From Synechococcus sp. WH 8109 (GTDB lineage: Bacteria; Cyanobacteriota; Cyanobacteriia; PCC-6307; Cyanobiaceae), in assembly GCF_000161795.2 (NCBI RefSeq), contig NZ_CP006882.1, positions 620,001 to 684,000 of the forward strand: a stretch of 64,000 bases of DNA, given 5' to 3'. A program made the position numbers and the translations under genes. Positions 24,307 to 33,563 of this stretch are shown one piece after another. The notes beneath the pieces were generated by a model. It was not told where the DNA came from. It was given only the letters and a program-made list of their open reading frames with translations, and did not search any database. The first letter of the stretch is position 1, and every line of letters starts with the position of its first letter.

Positions 24307-25338
24307 GTGACAGAACCCAAGACCACCACCATCCGCATTGAGCCCCTCAATCCAGCCCACCTGGCGAAGTGGGTTCAGGACGCGCCGCTTGATCAGCTCT
24401 CACGTTTTCAGGGCTTTCTGATCGGTGAATGGTTCTCGAGAGTTGAGCAACGCTTCCCCGATCTGCTCCCCAGCCGCTCGCCCCGTTGCCTGATGGCCCT
24501 CGTGGGAGATCGCCCAGTGGCCAGTGTGGTGGCCCGGCCGTTCAACCGCCGCGGCAGCTGCTGGATCCTTCATTTGCCGGAGCTGTTGGGCCCGCTGGAC
24601 GATCACAGCCATCGCGCCATTCAGCAGTCCTTGCTTCAGCAGGCTCTGCAGTCCTGGACCGCCCAGATCTGCAGCTGGGTGATCCGCTGTCCGGCCACCG
24701 ATGCCGATGCCATTGCCCTGCTGCGGGAGCTGGGCTTTCAACCGCTTCGTCCGTATCAATGTTGGTGTCCACCAGGCCCCGGGGTTGAGCCACCAAGCAG
24801 CGATCCATTGCCAGGGGGTCTGCGCTGGGCGGCCTTGAACCGCCGCACCGCGCAGTTGCTCTGGCCGATCGAGCAGGGCGGCAGCCACAGCCACCTGCGT
24901 CAGATCACCGACCGCCATTGGCTGGATCTGCTGGACCGCAACGGCCTCGGCTGCGGCGTGCTCATGGCTGGAGATGCTGTGTTGGCAGGATGCATCCGCC
25001 TTCCCGATGCCGGAGAGGCTGGGTTCCTGGAACTGATGCGCGACGTCACCTGGGATCCCAGGCTGGATCAGGCCCTTCCCCAGGTTTTGAACGGGATCCT
25101 TCAGCGCGGCCGCCCTCGCGGGCTGCTCACGGCCTTTGACGATGCCCCCCTCAGCCGGATCCTGGAGGCGGAGGGCTGGACCCGCGGCGACGAGCAGCTG
25201 CTGTTCGGACGCAGCATGTGGCGGCGTCAGTCACCCCAGCGCAACCTGCAGCTGACCCGATCGCTCGATCAGGTGCTGGGCCGATTGCGGCCTCAGGGCA
25301 CACCCTTGCCCACACCATGTCTGGGTGATCGGCACTGA
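24307..25338 (+). CDS. GNAT-like acetyltransferase-fold protein
   Basis: A 343-residue protein starting at GTG. The layout (RIEPLNPAHLAKWVQ, CLMALVGDRPVASVVARPF and a repeat of strand-helix units to ELMRDVTWDPRLDQALPQV) suggests tandem GNAT domains, but the acetyl-CoA loop is weak. I recall it as a conserved unassigned protein of marine picocyanobacteria. The stop overlaps the ruvX start (TGATG), so it is likely co-translated with ruvX, but no function follows from that. Confidence 0.6.
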   Translation: MTEPKTTTIRIEPLNPAHLAKWVQDAPLDQLSRFQGFLIGEWFSRVEQRFPDLLPSRSPRCLMALVGDRPVASVVARPFNRRGSCWILHLPELLGPLDDHSHRAIQQSLLQQALQSWTAQICSWVIRCPATDADAIALLRELGFQPLRPYQCWCPPGPGVEPPSSDPLPGGLRWAALNRRTAQLLWPIEQGGSHSHLRQITDRHWLDLLDRNGLGCGVLMAGDAVLAGCIRLPDAGEAGFLELMRDVTWDPRLDQALPQVLNGILQRGRPRGLLTAFDDAPLSRILEAEGWTRGDEQLLFGRSMWRRQSPQRNLQLTRSLDQVLGRLRPQGTPLPTPCLGDRH

Positions 25339-25814
25339 TGCGGCCGCGTCCCTGTTCGATCCTCAGCCTCGATGTGGGCCGGCGGCGCATCGGTCTGGCT
25401 GGCTGCGATGCCCTGGGCATCAGCGTTACGCCCCTCGCTGCCCTGCGTCGTGGTCGCTTTGATGCGGATCTGGTCGTTCTGCGGGCCCACTGCCGTGAAC
25501 GGTCGGTGCAGGGGCTTGTGGTGGGATTCCCCCTGGATGACGCGGGTCAGCCCACGGCCCAAGCGGAGCATTGCCAGCGTTACGGCCTGCGGCTGGCTGC
25601 CGCCCTCGATCTGCCCCTGGCCTGGGTGAATGAGCACAGCAGCACCTGGGCGGCCGGTGAACAGTTCGGGCTGACGGGTGATCGCAGCGGACGTCTGGAC
25701 AGTGCAGCCGCTGCCCTGCTGCTGGAGCAATGGCTGGCGGAGGGTCCGGAGCTCAAACCGGCCCAACAGAGTGCGTCAAGGTCGGGCGCCGGGGCGGGCG
25801 ATGGTGGATCCTGA
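25338..25814 (+). CDS. ruvX: Holliday-junction resolvase-like YqgF protein
   Basis: A 158-residue RNase H-fold protein of the YqgF/RuvX family. The first motif SLDVGRRRIGLAGCD holds an active-site Asp, GLVVGFPLDDAGQP supplies the middle motif, and NEHSSTWAA and DSAAAALLLEQWL complete the set. Members process the 5' end of 16S pre-rRNA and have been called Holliday-junction resolvases. The C-terminal 20 residues are a low-complexity tail. It overlaps the upstream gene by one base. Confidence 0.88.
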   Translation: MRPRPCSILSLDVGRRRIGLAGCDALGISVTPLAALRRGRFDADLVVLRAHCRERSVQGLVVGFPLDDAGQPTAQAEHCQRYGLRLAAALDLPLAWVNEHSSTWAAGEQFGLTGDRSGRLDSAAAALLLEQWLAEGPELKPAQQSASRSGAGAGDGGS

Positions 25815-25834
25815 GCCCAGTCAGAGCCGCGTCG

Positions 25835-26386
25835 ATGTCTGAGTCGGGCCCCGGTAAGAGCAGCGATCACCCCACCCTGCTGGTCTGCGACCGCGAGGGC
25901 CACGATCTGCTGTGCTTCCTCGAGCATCTGATCCCCATCGAGGGGCAGGACTACGCCCTGCTTTCGCCGGTCGACACACCGGTGTCGCTGTTTCGGCTCA
26001 ACGACGATGCAGAGCCGGTGCCCATCACGGAAGTTGCCAGCAGCGAGCCGATTCTCTCGGTGGCTGATGTGGTGCTCCAGGAGCACGACCTGGTCCTGGT
26101 GCGATCGGCGATCACCCTCACCGTTAGTGGTGAATTGGAGGAGCCGGATCAGGATGAGCTCGATGAGCTGGAAGACGACGACGTTGATGAGGACGCCGAG
26201 ACCTTTGAACTGCTGGTGAGCTTCATGGTCGACGCGGAGGAATACGGCCTCTACATCCCCCTCGACCCGTTCCTGGTCTTGGTACGGATGGTGGATGGCC
26301 AGGCGGTGCTGCTGAGCGACGATGAGCTCGACCGCGTTCAACCACTGATTGAGGCGGAACTGGAGGAGCGTGAATGGCCGGATTGA
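25835..26386 (+). CDS. DUF3727 protein
   Basis: A 183-residue acidic protein from the ATG at 25835. The N-terminal part HPTLLVCDREGHDLLCFLEH and the second half SFMVDAEEYGLYIPLDPFL form two similar beta modules separated by a long acidic linker (EEPDQDELDELEDDDVDED), the DUF3727 arrangement seen in cyanobacteria and plants. Function unknown. The upstream open frame to 25730 is a shadow of ruvX. Its end overlaps the yqeG start by 13 bases. Confidence 0.75.
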   Translation: MSESGPGKSSDHPTLLVCDREGHDLLCFLEHLIPIEGQDYALLSPVDTPVSLFRLNDDAEPVPITEVASSEPILSVADVVLQEHDLVLVRSAITLTVSGELEEPDQDELDELEDDDVDEDAETFELLVSFMVDAEEYGLYIPLDPFLVLVRMVDGQAVLLSDDELDRVQPLIEAELEEREWPD

Positions 26387-26895
26387 CGGCACAGCAATGG
26401 TTGACCCCCGATTGGGATCCCCACCTCACCATTGCCCAGCTTTCGCTGCCCCACCTCACGGCCCACGGCCTGCAGGCTGCCGTGATAGATGTCGACCGCA
26501 CCCTTCTGCCCGGTCGTGACGTGACCCTGCCAGGCCCGGTGCGCGACTGGCTGGTGGATGCCGGCCGTCGCTTGCAATTGCATCTGTTCAGCAATAACCC
26601 CTCCCGCGACCGGATTGCTGCCGTGGCTGACCAGCTGCAGGTCAGCTTCACCTTTGCTGCCGGTAAGCCCCGCCGTGGCGCCCTGCGCAGCGTGGTTCGT
26701 GATCTCGCACTGCCCCCGGAGGCGATCGCGATGATCGGCGACCGCCTGTTCACGGATGTGCTCTGCGGCAACCGAATGGGGCTTTACACGGTGTTGGTTC
26801 GACCGGTTCGAGACGACGGCAAGCCCTGCCGCCATGACCGGGTGCAGCGGTTTGAACGTGCCATGGCCCGCGTGATGGGGGCGCCTTCAGCATGA
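26374..26895 (+). CDS. yqeG: YqeG-type HAD phosphatase
   Basis: A 173-residue HAD-superfamily phosphatase of subclass IIIA. Motif I is AVIDVDRTLLPG (nucleophile Asp and acid Asp), motif II is LHLFSNNPS, motif III uses the Lys of AAGKPRRGAL, and motif IV is MIGDRLFTDVLCGNR. In plants a relative dephosphorylates phosphatidylglycerophosphate, completing the pathway begun by PgsA; whether this one does is inference. It overlaps DUF3727 by 13 bases and proB by four. Confidence 0.85.
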   Translation: MAGLTAQQWLTPDWDPHLTIAQLSLPHLTAHGLQAAVIDVDRTLLPGRDVTLPGPVRDWLVDAGRRLQLHLFSNNPSRDRIAAVADQLQVSFTFAAGKPRRGALRSVVRDLALPPEAIAMIGDRLFTDVLCGNRMGLYTVLVRPVRDDGKPCRHDRVQRFERAMARVMGAPSA

Positions 26896-27965
26896 CCCTG
26901 TGGGTCGTGAAAATCGGCACCAGCCTGCTTCGGGGGGAGACCACCACCACGATTGATGGCTACGCCCGCTGCTTCGCAGGGGCCATGGCCCGCGGTGACC
27001 AGGTGTTGCTGGTCACCAGTGGTGCCGTCGGGCTGGGCTGCCAGAAGTTGGCCCTCACCAACCGACCCGACACGGTGGTGGCCCTGCAGGCAGCTGCGGC
27101 CATCGGCCAGGGCGCGCTGATGGCGCTGTATGAACGGGCCATGGAACGCCATGGTCGTTCCGTGGCGCAGGTGCTGCTGACCCGCTCCGACCTGGCCGAT
27201 CGCCGTCGTTATCAGAACGCTTCGGGCACCTTGCGGCAGCTGCTGAGCTGGGGGGTGCTGCCGGTGATCAATGAGAACGATGCCCTCTCGCCGGCGGAGT
27301 TGCGCTTCGGCGACAACGACACCCTCTCGGCGTTGGTGGCCGCCGCCGTTGAAGCGCAGCAACTGATCCTGCTCACGGATGTTGATCGCCTCTATTCCTC
27401 GGATCCGCGGGTTAATGCCAACGCCGAACCGATCTCGGATGTTTGCCACCCCCGGGAGCTGGACTCGTTGGAACAGGGGGCCGGCGACGGGGGGCGCTGG
27501 GGCACCGGGGGCATGACCACGAAGCTGGCGGCAGCCCGCATTGCCACCGCCAGTGGCATCACCGTGCAGCTCGCTGATGGTCGCGACCCCGCTCGTCTCG
27601 AGGCTTTGTTGCAGGGGGAACGGGGGGGGACGGTGTTCCATCCTCACCCCGAACCCCTGGGCAATCGACGCAGTTGGCTAGCCCACGTGCTTCGGCCCGA
27701 GGGTGAACTGCAGCTGGATGCAGGGGCCTGTGCTGCGCTTCAGCATCGTGGTGCGTCTCTGCTGCTGGTGGGTGTGACGGCGGTGCGGGGTGACTTCGCC
27801 GCCAATCAACCCGTTCAGTTGCTGGACCCCGATGGAGAGGATCTGGGTCGTGGCCTCTGTTCGATGGCCAGCGACCAGCTGCGGGCCGCGATGAATGACC
27901 CACCACCGGGGGAGTCATCCCCGGTGGTGGTGCATCGCGATGGTCTTGTGCTTCGCAGCCGTTAA
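26892..27965 (+). CDS. proB: glutamate 5-kinase
   Basis: A 357-residue enzyme that phosphorylates glutamate, the first step of proline synthesis. The amino-acid kinase domain begins [12 protein letters not shown] and includes [27 protein letters not shown] and [13 protein letters not shown]. The C-terminal third is a PUA domain (from about residue 270), present in full-length feedback-regulated kinases. The start overlaps the yqeG stop by four bases. A short hairpin-like GC-rich stretch at the end is not clearly a terminator. Confidence 0.95.
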   Translation: MTLWVVKIGTSLLRGETTTTIDGYARCFAGAMARGDQVLLVTSGAVGLGCQKLALTNRPDTVVALQAAAAIGQGALMALYERAMERHGRSVAQVLLTRSDLADRRRYQNASGTLRQLLSWGVLPVINENDALSPAELRFGDNDTLSALVAAAVEAQQLILLTDVDRLYSSDPRVNANAEPISDVCHPRELDSLEQGAGDGGRWGTGGMTTKLAAARIATASGITVQLADGRDPARLEALLQGERGGTVFHPHPEPLGNRRSWLAHVLRPEGELQLDAGACAALQHRGASLLLVGVTAVRGDFAANQPVQLLDPDGEDLGRGLCSMASDQLRAAMNDPPPGESSPVVVHRDGLVLRSR

Positions 27966-28000
27966 CCACGTCTACGATCCGCCGGACTGCCCTGGCCTCC

Positions 28001-29044
28001 ATGCGTTTCAGCACCCTGATCAAGGTTCTGCAGACCGGTGATGCAGGCCTGCGATGGAGCCAGCCGGGCTTGGACCCATCGCTTGAGGGTGCCGCTTCAC
28101 TCGATCAGGCCTCAGCCGCGCAGCTCAGCTTTCTGGAGAAGGGCAACGCCCTGATGGCGGCTTTGGGCACCAGTGGCGTGGGTGCCCTGTTGCTGCCAGA
28201 CCAACAGGATCTCATTGATCTGGCATCGCAGCGTGGCATCGCCTTTGCGGTCTTCGCTGATCCGCGTCTGGCCTTTGCTGAAGCTCTCGATCAATTGCAT
28301 CCTCGCCGCCGGCCCTTGGCGGAGATTCACCCCTCGGCGGTGATCGATGAACGGGCTGTGGTGGGCCCCGGCACGGCGGTGGGCCCGCGGGTCTGCATTG
28401 GGGAAGGAAGCTGTCTTGGTGCCGACTGCATCGTTCATCCAGGGGTGGTGATTTACGACAACGTGGTGGTGGGTGATGGGTGCGAGCTGCACGCCAATGC
28501 CGTACTCCACCCCGGCACCCGTCTCGGTCGTGGCTGTGTGGTGAACTCCAATGCCGTTGTCGGCTCCGAAGGGTTCGGCTTCGTGCCGACGGCCAAGGGA
28601 TGGCGAAAAATGCCGCAGACCGGCCAGGTGGTTCTTGAAGACGGCGTTGAGGTGGGTAGCGGTACCACCATCGACCGCCCTTCCGTTGGGGAGACCCGTA
28701 TTGGTGCCGGCACCAAGATCGACAACCTTGTGCAGATCGGCCATGGGGTCAGCACCGGGCGTGGCTGTGCCTTCGCGGCACAGGTGGGCATCGCCGGCGG
28801 TGCCCGGATCGGTCAGGGGGTCATCCTTGCGGGCCAGGTGGGGGTTGGCAATCGTGTTGTGGTGGGAGACCGCGTCATCGCCAGCTCCAAGACCGGTATT
28901 CACGGTGATGTGGATCCCGGCGAGGTGGTGAGTGGTTTTCCCGCAATTCCGAATCGTCTCTGGCTGCGATGTGCCGCCACCTTCAGCAAGCTGCCGGAGA
29001 TGGCCAAGACCCTGCGGGAGCTCAAACGGGACACCCCTCAGTAA
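28001..29044 (+). CDS. lpxD: UDP-3-O-acylglucosamine N-acyltransferase
   Basis: A 347-residue left-handed beta-helix enzyme that adds the N-linked acyl chain to UDP-3-O-acylglucosamine in lipid A synthesis. The N-terminal uridine-binding domain covers about residues 1-100, and hexapeptide repeats (e.g. [19 protein letters not shown]) follow. The segment [19 protein letters not shown] contains the catalytic His. Its presence fits marine Synechococcus making a lipopolysaccharide. leuB starts 32 bases after its end. Confidence 0.9.
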   Translation: MRFSTLIKVLQTGDAGLRWSQPGLDPSLEGAASLDQASAAQLSFLEKGNALMAALGTSGVGALLLPDQQDLIDLASQRGIAFAVFADPRLAFAEALDQLHPRRRPLAEIHPSAVIDERAVVGPGTAVGPRVCIGEGSCLGADCIVHPGVVIYDNVVVGDGCELHANAVLHPGTRLGRGCVVNSNAVVGSEGFGFVPTAKGWRKMPQTGQVVLEDGVEVGSGTTIDRPSVGETRIGAGTKIDNLVQIGHGVSTGRGCAFAAQVGIAGGARIGQGVILAGQVGVGNRVVVGDRVIASSKTGIHGDVDPGEVVSGFPAIPNRLWLRCAATFSKLPEMAKTLRELKRDTPQ

Positions 29045-29076
29045 CCTCAGCGGTCGACCTGCCGCACTGCATCGTC

Positions 29077-30150
29077 ATGGCTCAGCACCGCGTTGTTCTC
29101 CTGCCCGGTGATGGCATCGGCCCCGAGATCACCGCTGTTGCCCGTCAGCTGCTGGAGGTAGTGAGCCAGCGCCATGGCTTTTCACTGAGCTTTGAGGAGC
29201 AGCCCATCGGCGGCAGCGCCATCGATGCCACCGGTGAGCCGTTGCCCGCCAGCACCCTCGAAGCCTGTAAGTCAGCCGATGCGGTGTTGCTGGCCGCCAT
29301 CGGCAGCCCCCGTTTCGACAGCCTTCCTCGCGAGAAACGGCCGGAAACCGGCCTGCTTGGTTTGCGCGCCGGCATGGAGCTGTTTGCCAATCTGCGGCCG
29401 GTGAAGATTGTTCCGGCCCTCATCGCTGCCAGCAGCCTCAAGTGTGAGGTCATCGAGGGGGTGGACCTGATGGTGGTGCGGGAACTCACCGGGGGGATCT
29501 ATTTCGGTCAACCCAAGGGACGCATCGAGACCGAGGGAGACGAGCGCGGCTTCAACACCATGACCTACTCCGCCTCGGAGGTGGATCGGATCGCGAAGGT
29601 GGCCTTTGAGCTCGCCCAGGAGCGGCGGGGCCAGCTCTGCTCGGTGGATAAGGCCAATGTGCTTGATGTGAGCCAGCTCTGGCGGGATCGTGTTGATGTC
29701 ATGGCGCCCAGCTATGGCGGTGTGGAGGTGAGCCACATGTATGTGGACAACGCGGCGATGCAACTGGTGCGTGATCCCCGCCAGTTCGATGTGCTGCTCA
29801 CCGGCAACCTCTTCGGCGACATCCTCAGCGATGAGGCGGCGATGCTTACCGGCTCCATCGGCATGCTGCCCTCGGCCTCCCTTGGCAGTGAGGGTCCTGG
29901 TCTGTTTGAGCCTGTGCATGGTTCAGCCCCCGACATCGCCGGTCAGGACAAGGCCAATCCCATGGCCATGGTGCTGTCGGCCGCAATGATGCTGCGCATC
30001 GGCCTGAAACAGGCCGCGGCTGCCGATGATCTTGAGGCCGCTGTGGATGCCGTTCTGGCCAGTGGCTACCGCACCGGTGATCTGATGGCAGAAGGCTGCA
30101 CCCAGCTGGGATGTCGCGCAATGGGTGAGCAATTGCTCAAAGCTCTGTGA
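29077..30150 (+). CDS. leuB: 3-isopropylmalate dehydrogenase
   Basis: A 357-residue NAD-dependent enzyme of leucine biosynthesis, oxidising and decarboxylating 3-isopropylmalate. Key parts are VVLLPGDGIGPEI, RELTGGIYFGQPKG, the substrate-contact segment EKRPETGLLGLRA, YVDNAAMQLVRDP, and GNLFGDILSDEAAMLTGS with the metal-binding Asp residues. The ATG at 29077 gives the normal start; the open frame upstream overlaps lpxD. prk follows after 64 bases. Confidence 0.95.
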   Translation: MAQHRVVLLPGDGIGPEITAVARQLLEVVSQRHGFSLSFEEQPIGGSAIDATGEPLPASTLEACKSADAVLLAAIGSPRFDSLPREKRPETGLLGLRAGMELFANLRPVKIVPALIAASSLKCEVIEGVDLMVVRELTGGIYFGQPKGRIETEGDERGFNTMTYSASEVDRIAKVAFELAQERRGQLCSVDKANVLDVSQLWRDRVDVMAPSYGGVEVSHMYVDNAAMQLVRDPRQFDVLLTGNLFGDILSDEAAMLTGSIGMLPSASLGSEGPGLFEPVHGSAPDIAGQDKANPMAMVLSAAMMLRIGLKQAAAADDLEAAVDAVLASGYRTGDLMAEGCTQLGCRAMGEQLLKAL

Positions 30151-30214
30151 GCCAGAGATTGGTGCAATCGGGCCCTGATCTGGCAGGATCGCCGAGCCCG
30201 TAGTCCCTGCGTCG

Positions 30215-31117
30215 ATGTCGAAGCGTCATCCGGTTGTCGCTGTTACCGGTTCTTCCGGAGCTGGAACCAGCACCGTCAAGCGCGCCTTCGAGCACATCTT
30301 TGCGAGGGAAGGCATTACCCCTGCAGTGGTGGAAGGCGACAGCTACCACCGCTACGAGCGGATGCCCATGAAACAGGCCATGGCTGATGCCCTGGCTAAG
30401 GGTGAGAACTTCTCCCACTTCGGCCCTGAGGCCAACCTCTTCGACAAGCTCGAGGAACTGTTCCGCACCTACGGCGAAACCGGTGCTGGTCAGAAGCGCT
30501 ACTACCTCCACAGCGTCGAAGAAGCGGCTGAGCACAACGCCCGTCTTGGCGTCAACCTCGAGCCGGGTCAGTTCACGCCTTGGGAAGACATCCCTTCAGG
30601 CACTGACGTGCTGTTCTACGAAGGCCTCCACGGCGGTGTGAAGGGCGAGGGCTACGACGTGGCTGCCCTGGCCGACCTGCTGGTGGGTGTGGTGCCGATC
30701 ACCAACCTCGAGTGGATTCAGAAGATCCACCGCGACAACGCTGAGCGTGGTTATTCCGCTGAGGCGATCGTTGACACGATCCTGCGCCGGATGCCCGATT
30801 ACATCAATCACATCTGCCCGCAGTTCAGCCAGACAGACATCAACTTCCAGAGGGTTCCCACCGTGGACACCTCCAACCCATTCATCTGCCGGAACATCCC
30901 GACCCCGGATGAAAGCTTCGTGATCATCCACTTCCGCAAGGGTGCTCGTGAGAAGTGGGGGATCGACTTCGGTTACCTGCTGAGCATGATCCACGATTCC
31001 TTCATGTCCAGCCCCACCAGCATCGTGGTGAATGGCGGCAAGATGGGCTTCGCCATGGAACTGATCCTCACTCCGATCATTCACCGCATGATCGAAGAGA
31101 AGAACAAGCTCAGCTGA
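30215..31117 (+). CDS. prk: phosphoribulokinase, class I (proteobacterial) type
   Basis: A 300-residue kinase that makes ribulose-1,5-bisphosphate for RuBisCO. The P-loop reads VTGSSGAGTSTVKR, and LFYEGLHGGV, NLEWIQKIHRD and QFSQTDINFQRVPTVDTSNPF are followed closely by residues as in the proteobacterial enzyme (Rhodobacter CbbP type). The plant/freshwater-cyanobacterial class II enzyme has a Cys in the P-loop and a partner Cys for thioredoxin control; here the P-loop has no Cys. This enzyme is therefore likely to be controlled by allosteric effectors, not by that switch (inference). Length fits class I. Confidence 0.93.
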   Translation: MSKRHPVVAVTGSSGAGTSTVKRAFEHIFAREGITPAVVEGDSYHRYERMPMKQAMADALAKGENFSHFGPEANLFDKLEELFRTYGETGAGQKRYYLHSVEEAAEHNARLGVNLEPGQFTPWEDIPSGTDVLFYEGLHGGVKGEGYDVAALADLLVGVVPITNLEWIQKIHRDNAERGYSAEAIVDTILRRMPDYINHICPQFSQTDINFQRVPTVDTSNPFICRNIPTPDESFVIIHFRKGAREKWGIDFGYLLSMIHDSFMSSPTSIVVNGGKMGFAMELILTPIIHRMIEEKNKLS

Positions 31118-31169
31118 TCGCTTCCCCTACCAACAATCGTCTCTACAATGGGCTCATCTGAGTGATCAG

Positions 31170-31472
31170 GTGGGCTCTAATTCGTTGTCAACGCCCTCCT
31201 TTGAAATCCGCGGAGCCTCGGGGGTGCCCTCGTCTCCCCGCTGGGACCGCATTGACAGCCGCTCGCTGATCGCCCAGGCACGACGCATTTATTTCGCCTA
31301 TCTCTCCAGCACCCCTGCGGGGCAGGAGCCTCTCGGTGTGGTGGTTGATCCGAAGGAGCCCGATGGCCGCGTGGTCTTCGAGACCCCTGTTCTTCTGCCG
31401 GACGAAGAGTTCATTGCCATCGATCTGATCCGGGGGCGCACGAGCCGTGGTCGGACGCGATGGAAGGGTTGA
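31170..31472 (+). CDS. small hypothetical protein
   Basis: A 100-residue protein starting at GTG. The middle is well structured (SLIAQARRIYFAYLSS, then GVVVDPKEPDGRVVFE and PDEEFIAIDLIRG), with a flexible N-terminus and a basic tail. No recognised domain. Its last 13 bases overlap the start of the broken prepilin peptidase gene, so it may have been co-transcribed with that gene. Confidence 0.6.
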   Translation: MGSNSLSTPSFEIRGASGVPSSPRWDRIDSRSLIAQARRIYFAYLSSTPAGQEPLGVVVDPKEPDGRVVFETPVLLPDEEFIAIDLIRGRTSRGRTRWKG

Positions 31473-32257
31473 TCCTGGCTTGGACCGGCCTGCTGGGAGC
31501 CGGCCTCGGCAGCTTTACCAACGTGGTGGCCTGGCGCTTGCCCCGCCAGGAATCGGTGGTTTTCCGGCAGCCACTGCCCAAAATTCGGCCATGCCATCCG
31601 CTGGCATGACAATCTCCCGTTGCTGGGTTGGCTGCTGCTGAGGGGCCGCTGCCGCGACTGTGATGCAGCGATCAGCTGGCGTTCCCCCGCCGTGGAGGCC
31701 CTGAGTGCCGGCCTCTGGATCTCGGCGCTGTAAGTGCGGCCTTGTGCTGGTGGGGGGGGCTGCCTGATCTCTGGCTCCCCTGGGCTGGACTTCCCCTGAT
31801 TGCGCTGCTGTTGCCGCTGGTGTTGATCGATCTGGATCACCTTTGGTTGCCGGAGCCCCTGTGCCGCTGTGGAGTGGTGCTGGGCTTGCTCGTCAGCACG
31901 GCTGCTGGCATTCCTGTTCTGGCTAGCCATTTGATCGTTGCGGTGCTGGCCTTGCTGCTGTTGGAAGGTCTCAGTGCACTGGCCGAAGGGTTGTTGGGAC
32001 AGCCTGCGCTGGGCCTTGGCGATGCCAAGTTGGCGGCGCTGGGTGGGGCATGGCTGGGCCACGGAGGCATCGCATCGGCGATGGCCCTTGCGGTTGTCTC
32101 GGGAGCCGTGGTCGGAAGCACCGCTCGCCTCAGTGGCTGGTTGGGCCCCAGGGAACGGTTCCCCTTCGGTCCCTTCATTGCACTGGGCATTTGGCTGGTC
32201 TGGTTGACCGGTCCGCAGTGCTGGTGGAGCACCTGGTTGATGCTGTTGGGCGCTTGA
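31460..32257 (+). pseudogene. pilD: prepilin peptidase (type IV pilus), frameshifted
   Basis: Three reading-frame pieces rebuild a TFPP-type prepilin peptidase/N-methylase. Piece 1 (from ATG 31460) gives [23 protein letters not shown]; at about 31564 the frame must change by two missing bases, after which [23 protein letters not shown] continues; at about 31730 a single missing base leads into the last piece (31742-32257), with VLIDLDHLWLPEPL and GLGDAKLAALGG, the two catalytic Asp motifs. The first zinc-ribbon pair is also damaged (CPKF instead of CPxC), while CRDC is intact. The last piece could be translated alone from TTG 31742 but would lack the N-terminal helix. Two sequencing errors are the alternative, though the lost Cys argues for real decay. 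Confidence 0.8.
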
Positions 32258-32312
32258 TTCCCCAGCGTCTTTCACCGGGCCGGCTTTTAATGGTGTGAGC
32301 TGACGGCCCTGT

Positions 32313-33194
32313 GTGTCTCTGTTCGATTGGTTTGCTGATCGCCGTAAGGGTCAGTACGTCGCCAACGTCAAGCAGGAACCCGATGAAGGTGATGGGCTGT
32401 GGAGCAAATGCCCGGAGTGTGGTCAGGTCGTCTATCTCAAAGACCTGAAACTCAATGCCAGTGTTTGCGCCAACTGCGGCCATCACCACCGGATCGACAG
32501 TGCTGAACGCATCGCACTGATTGCGGACCCCGACAGCTTCCAGGTGCTGAATGCGGATCTGTCACCGGTGGATCCCCTCGGATTCAAAGACCGGCGCGCC
32601 TATGCCGACCGGCTGCGGGAAAGTCAGGCCTCGACGGGGCTGCGGGATGGTGTGGTCACCGGGCTCTGCCGGGTGGAAGGCATCCCCATGGGCCTTGCAG
32701 CGATGGACTTCCGCTTCATGGGTGGATCGATGGGCTCGGTGGTTGGGGAGAAGATCACCCGTCTGATCGAGGAGTCCACCGCCCGCAAGCTGCCTCTGCT
32801 GATCGTTTGTGCCTCCGGCGGTGCCCGGATGCAGGAGGGGATGCTCAGCCTGATGCAGATGGCGAAGATCTCCGGCGCGCTGGAACGCCACCGCGAAGCT
32901 GAGCTGCTCTACATGCCCTTGCTCACCCACCCCACCACGGGAGGTGTGACCGCCAGTTTCGCCATGCTGGGCGATCTGATCCTGGCGGAACCGAAGGCTT
33001 TGATTGGTTTTGCTGGGCGCCGGGTGATCGAGCAGACCCTGCGGGAGAAGCTGCCTGACAATTTCCAGACGGCTGAATATCTGCAGGAGCACGGCTTCGT
33101 GGACACGATCGTTCCCCGCACCCAGCTGCGCTCCACCCTGGCCAATCTCCTGCGCCTGCACGGCTGCAAACCGATGGAGCTCACCAGAGCATGA
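32313..33194 (+). CDS. accD: acetyl-CoA carboxylase carboxyltransferase subunit beta
   Basis: A 293-residue subunit of the carboxyltransferase that makes malonyl-CoA for fatty acid synthesis, working with AccA. The N-terminal zinc ribbon has CPECG and CANCG; the crotonase-like domain shows [18 protein letters not shown] and [19 protein letters not shown]. The GTG at 32313 gives [13 protein letters not shown], a normal AccD start. The stop overlaps the ATG of the next gene (ATGA). Confidence 0.95.
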   Translation: MSLFDWFADRRKGQYVANVKQEPDEGDGLWSKCPECGQVVYLKDLKLNASVCANCGHHHRIDSAERIALIADPDSFQVLNADLSPVDPLGFKDRRAYADRLRESQASTGLRDGVVTGLCRVEGIPMGLAAMDFRFMGGSMGSVVGEKITRLIEESTARKLPLLIVCASGGARMQEGMLSLMQMAKISGALERHREAELLYMPLLTHPTTGGVTASFAMLGDLILAEPKALIGFAGRRVIEQTLREKLPDNFQTAEYLQEHGFVDTIVPRTQLRSTLANLLRLHGCKPMELTRA

Positions 33195-33562
33195 TCCGAG
33201 CTGGTTGTGTTCTGATCCTGGCCTTGGTCATTTGGGTCGCTCCCGTGCTGGCGGGCCCCGTGGAATGGATTGAGGTGCCTGCCACCGACGCGGGCCAGCA
33301 GTGGTGGGACCGCGGCAGTGTGCGCATCGATCGGGACGGATACCGAACCGTGCTCAGCCGGTTCGCCCCAGCGGCCACTGAAGATGGAGATCAGCCCTCC
33401 GGCGAGCTCTATGTGATGCAGCTGGACTGCTCCCAGGAGCTGTATCGCGACAAACAGGTGAATGGTTTGCCGCGTTTTCGTGCCCAATGGCAGCCTGCCG
33501 GGGATGACGGGCTTATCACCTCCGTGATTGAGGCTGTCTGCACCGAACCCCTCTCCAGCTGA
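33191..33562 (+). CDS. secreted hypothetical protein
   Basis: A 123-residue protein with a clear signal peptide ([16 protein letters not shown]) and a mature domain of beta-rich composition ([19 protein letters not shown] and [12 protein letters not shown]) with two Cys (LDCSQE and AVCTEP) near the end that could pair. It overlaps accD by four bases and ends one base before the oxidoreductase start. Proteins of this layout recur in marine picocyanobacteria without known function. Confidence 0.65.
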   Translation: MIRAGCVLILALVIWVAPVLAGPVEWIEVPATDAGQQWWDRGSVRIDRDGYRTVLSRFAPAATEDGDQPSGELYVMQLDCSQELYRDKQVNGLPRFRAQWQPAGDDGLITSVIEAVCTEPLSS

Positions 33563-33563
33563 G

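Noticed and set aside
31298-32275. Minus-strand open frame of 325 codons across the pilD region
   Set aside because: Composition is Gln/Ser/Arg low-complexity; the plus strand carries clear prepilin peptidase motifs, so the open frame is incidental.
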